Source: Fen-1273 sp035516035
Lineage (GTDB): Bacteria > Bacteroidota > Ignavibacteria > UBA10030 > UBA6906
Length of the DNA stretch: 9,114 nt
NCBI GenBank assembly: GCA_035516035.1
Contig: DATJAS010000058.1
Location: forward strand, 1-9,114
Reading direction: 5' to 3'
Made by a program: the position numbers and the translations under genes. Within the stretch, counting starts at the first letter, position 1. The number at the start of each line of letters is the position of its first letter. The notes below the pieces were generated by a model. The model ran no database searches. It was given only the letters and a program-made list of their open reading frames with translations, and was not told the origin of the DNA. This document shows positions 8,189-9,114 of the stretch, one piece after another.

Positions 8189-9114
8189 CAGCACCCGTAC
8201 GTCGGCGGTATGAACTTGCCGTCCGATGCGGACACCACCTGACCCTGCACGAGGTACTCTCCCTTCACCAGCACCCTGAACCACCGGCGCCCGGCTTCCA
8301 CCAGTATGATGACGGCGCACGCCATGATCACAGCAGTGAGTATGGAGTTCACGTACCCCTGCACGGCGGTCGCGGCACTGGCGGTCATCGGCCAGAAATT
8401 GTCCGTGATGTTCAACCAGCATGCGCTGAGCGTCGTCGCTGCGACGAAGAGCATCGGCACGAGCGTCACCCACGCATAGCGTTCCTTCCCCGCGTTGATG
8501 ATGGCGCTCGTCGCCACGGCGAGCGCCACAGCGGCAAGGAGCTGGTTGGCTGTCCCGAACATGGGCCAGATCGTGCTGATGTTTCCCGTCCAGATGAAGT
8601 ATCCCCACGCCAGGACCACGACCAGCGTGGAGAGAATCGTCCCCGGGAGCCAGTCTGACTTCTCGAAGGGCTTCCACACGCGCCCCGCGAACTCCTGCAG
8701 GAGGAACCTCGCCACGCGCGTCCCGGCGTCGATCGTGGTCAGGATGAACAGGGCCTCAAACATGATCGCGAAATGGTACCAGACGGACATGAACGCCTTC
8801 ATCCCCGGCATCGCGGTGAATATCTGGGCGAACCCCACCGCGAGCGACACGGCCCCCCCGGTCCTGCCCGCCACGTTCTCCCCGACCTCGCGGCAAAGCT
8901 CGGGAAGGTTGACGATCGAATACCCCTGCACAGGAGCCAGGGCGGCAAATTTCTCCGGCGAGACGTTGATGGCGAAGTAGTCGCCGTATTCCAGCGAGCA
9001 CGCCGCGATCAGTGCAATGACCCCCACCACGCCCTCCATCAACATGGCGCCGTACCCGATCATCCTCGCGTCCGATTCCTTGTTGAGCATCTTCGGCGTC
9101 GTCCCCGAGGAGAC
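8185..9114 (-). CDS. cstA: Carbon starvation protein CstA, C-terminal part (N-terminus outside window)
   Basis: CstA proteins are inner-membrane transporters linked to uptake of peptides or pyruvate during nutrient limitation. The visible 309 residues run from the right edge to the TAA at 8187-8185. The fragment opens with SSGTTPKMLNKESDARMIGYG (about 2-22), a CstA hallmark, followed by the conserved LTTIDAGTRVARFLLQEF (125-142) and TIWPMFGTANQLLA (181-194). About seven membrane segments are visible, near 24-42, 88-105, 111-131, 158-176, 186-207, 214-234 and 255-274. The frame continues past the ATG at 9090 to the window edge, so that ATG is internal. The protein ends PPTYGCC, an unusual double-cysteine end. 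In E. coli cstA is followed by a YbdD-type small gene; none is seen downstream here. The stop overlaps the stop of the convergent cysteine-rich gene. Confidence 0.93.
   Translation of the reverse strand, partial: VSSGTTPKMLNKESDARMIGYGAMLMEGVVGVIALIAACSLEYGDYFAINVSPEKFAALAPVQGYSIVNLPELCREVGENVAGRTGGAVSLAVGFAQIFTAMPGMKAFMSVWYHFAIMFEALFILTTIDAGTRVARFLLQEFAGRVWKPFEKSDWLPGTILSTLVVVLAWGYFIWTGNISTIWPMFGTANQLLAAVALAVATSAIINAGKERYAWVTLVPMLFVAATTLSACWLNITDNFWPMTASAATAVQGYVNSILTAVIMACAVIILVEAGRRWFRVLVKGEYLVQGQVVSASDGKFIPPTYGCC

Overview
The window is a piece of a GC-rich bacterial chromosome (about 60% G+C or more in most genes, near 50% at the left edge). It carries ordinary metabolic and membrane genes; I see no phage, transposase, CRISPR, rRNA or tRNA. 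The lineage is uncertain. The left-edge secreted protein, the GTCATTGCGAG-type palindromic repeat and the small DUF5989 gene recall uncultured Bacteroidota/Ignavibacteria-like genomes, but this is recollection, not a computed placement. Promoter-like sites here look like ordinary sigma-70 sites (TTGnnn, 17 bp, TAnnnT), not the Bacteroidia-specific type.

Layout from left to right: (1) 1-200, minus: start of a secreted protein of unknown function, cut by the window edge, with its own promoter at 224-252. (2) 201-395: non-coding, with three related CCTCAC/GTGAGG segments that can form alternative hairpins. (3) 396-1787, minus: complete M20-family metallopeptidase (dipeptidase type). (4) 1788-1912: divergent regulatory region in which two back-to-back promoters share one symmetric TATA-like -10 box. 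(5) 1913-4110, plus: tight three-gene operon of a four-helix membrane protein of unknown function, an alpha/beta hydrolase and an extended-SDR NAD(P)-dependent epimerase/reductase, with junctions of 2 and 0 bp. (6) 4111-7652, minus: carB, the large subunit of carbamoyl-phosphate synthetase, followed 50 bp downstream by a 54-residue DUF5989 protein too short for most gene callers. (7) 7653-7903: divergent intergenic region with a carB promoter and a 131-bp inverted-repeat element bounded by perfect 11-bp inverted ends. (8) 7904-8188, plus: small five-cysteine protein with an arginine-rich tail encoded by a 12-bp tandem repeat. (9) 8185-9114, minus: C-terminal part of a CstA carbon-starvation/peptide transporter, running off the right edge.

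The genes read mostly as amino-acid and nucleotide economy: CstA-type transporters import peptides or pyruvate, M20 peptidases hydrolyse dipeptides, and CarB makes carbamoyl phosphate for arginine and pyrimidine synthesis. The points most worth a second look are the shared-box bidirectional promoter, the carB-DUF5989 pairing (DUF5989 usually accompanies carbamoyltransferases, which consume CarB's product), the Cys5/Arg-tail protein, and the palindromic element that leaves the reading frame open upstream of carB and invites a wrong start call.
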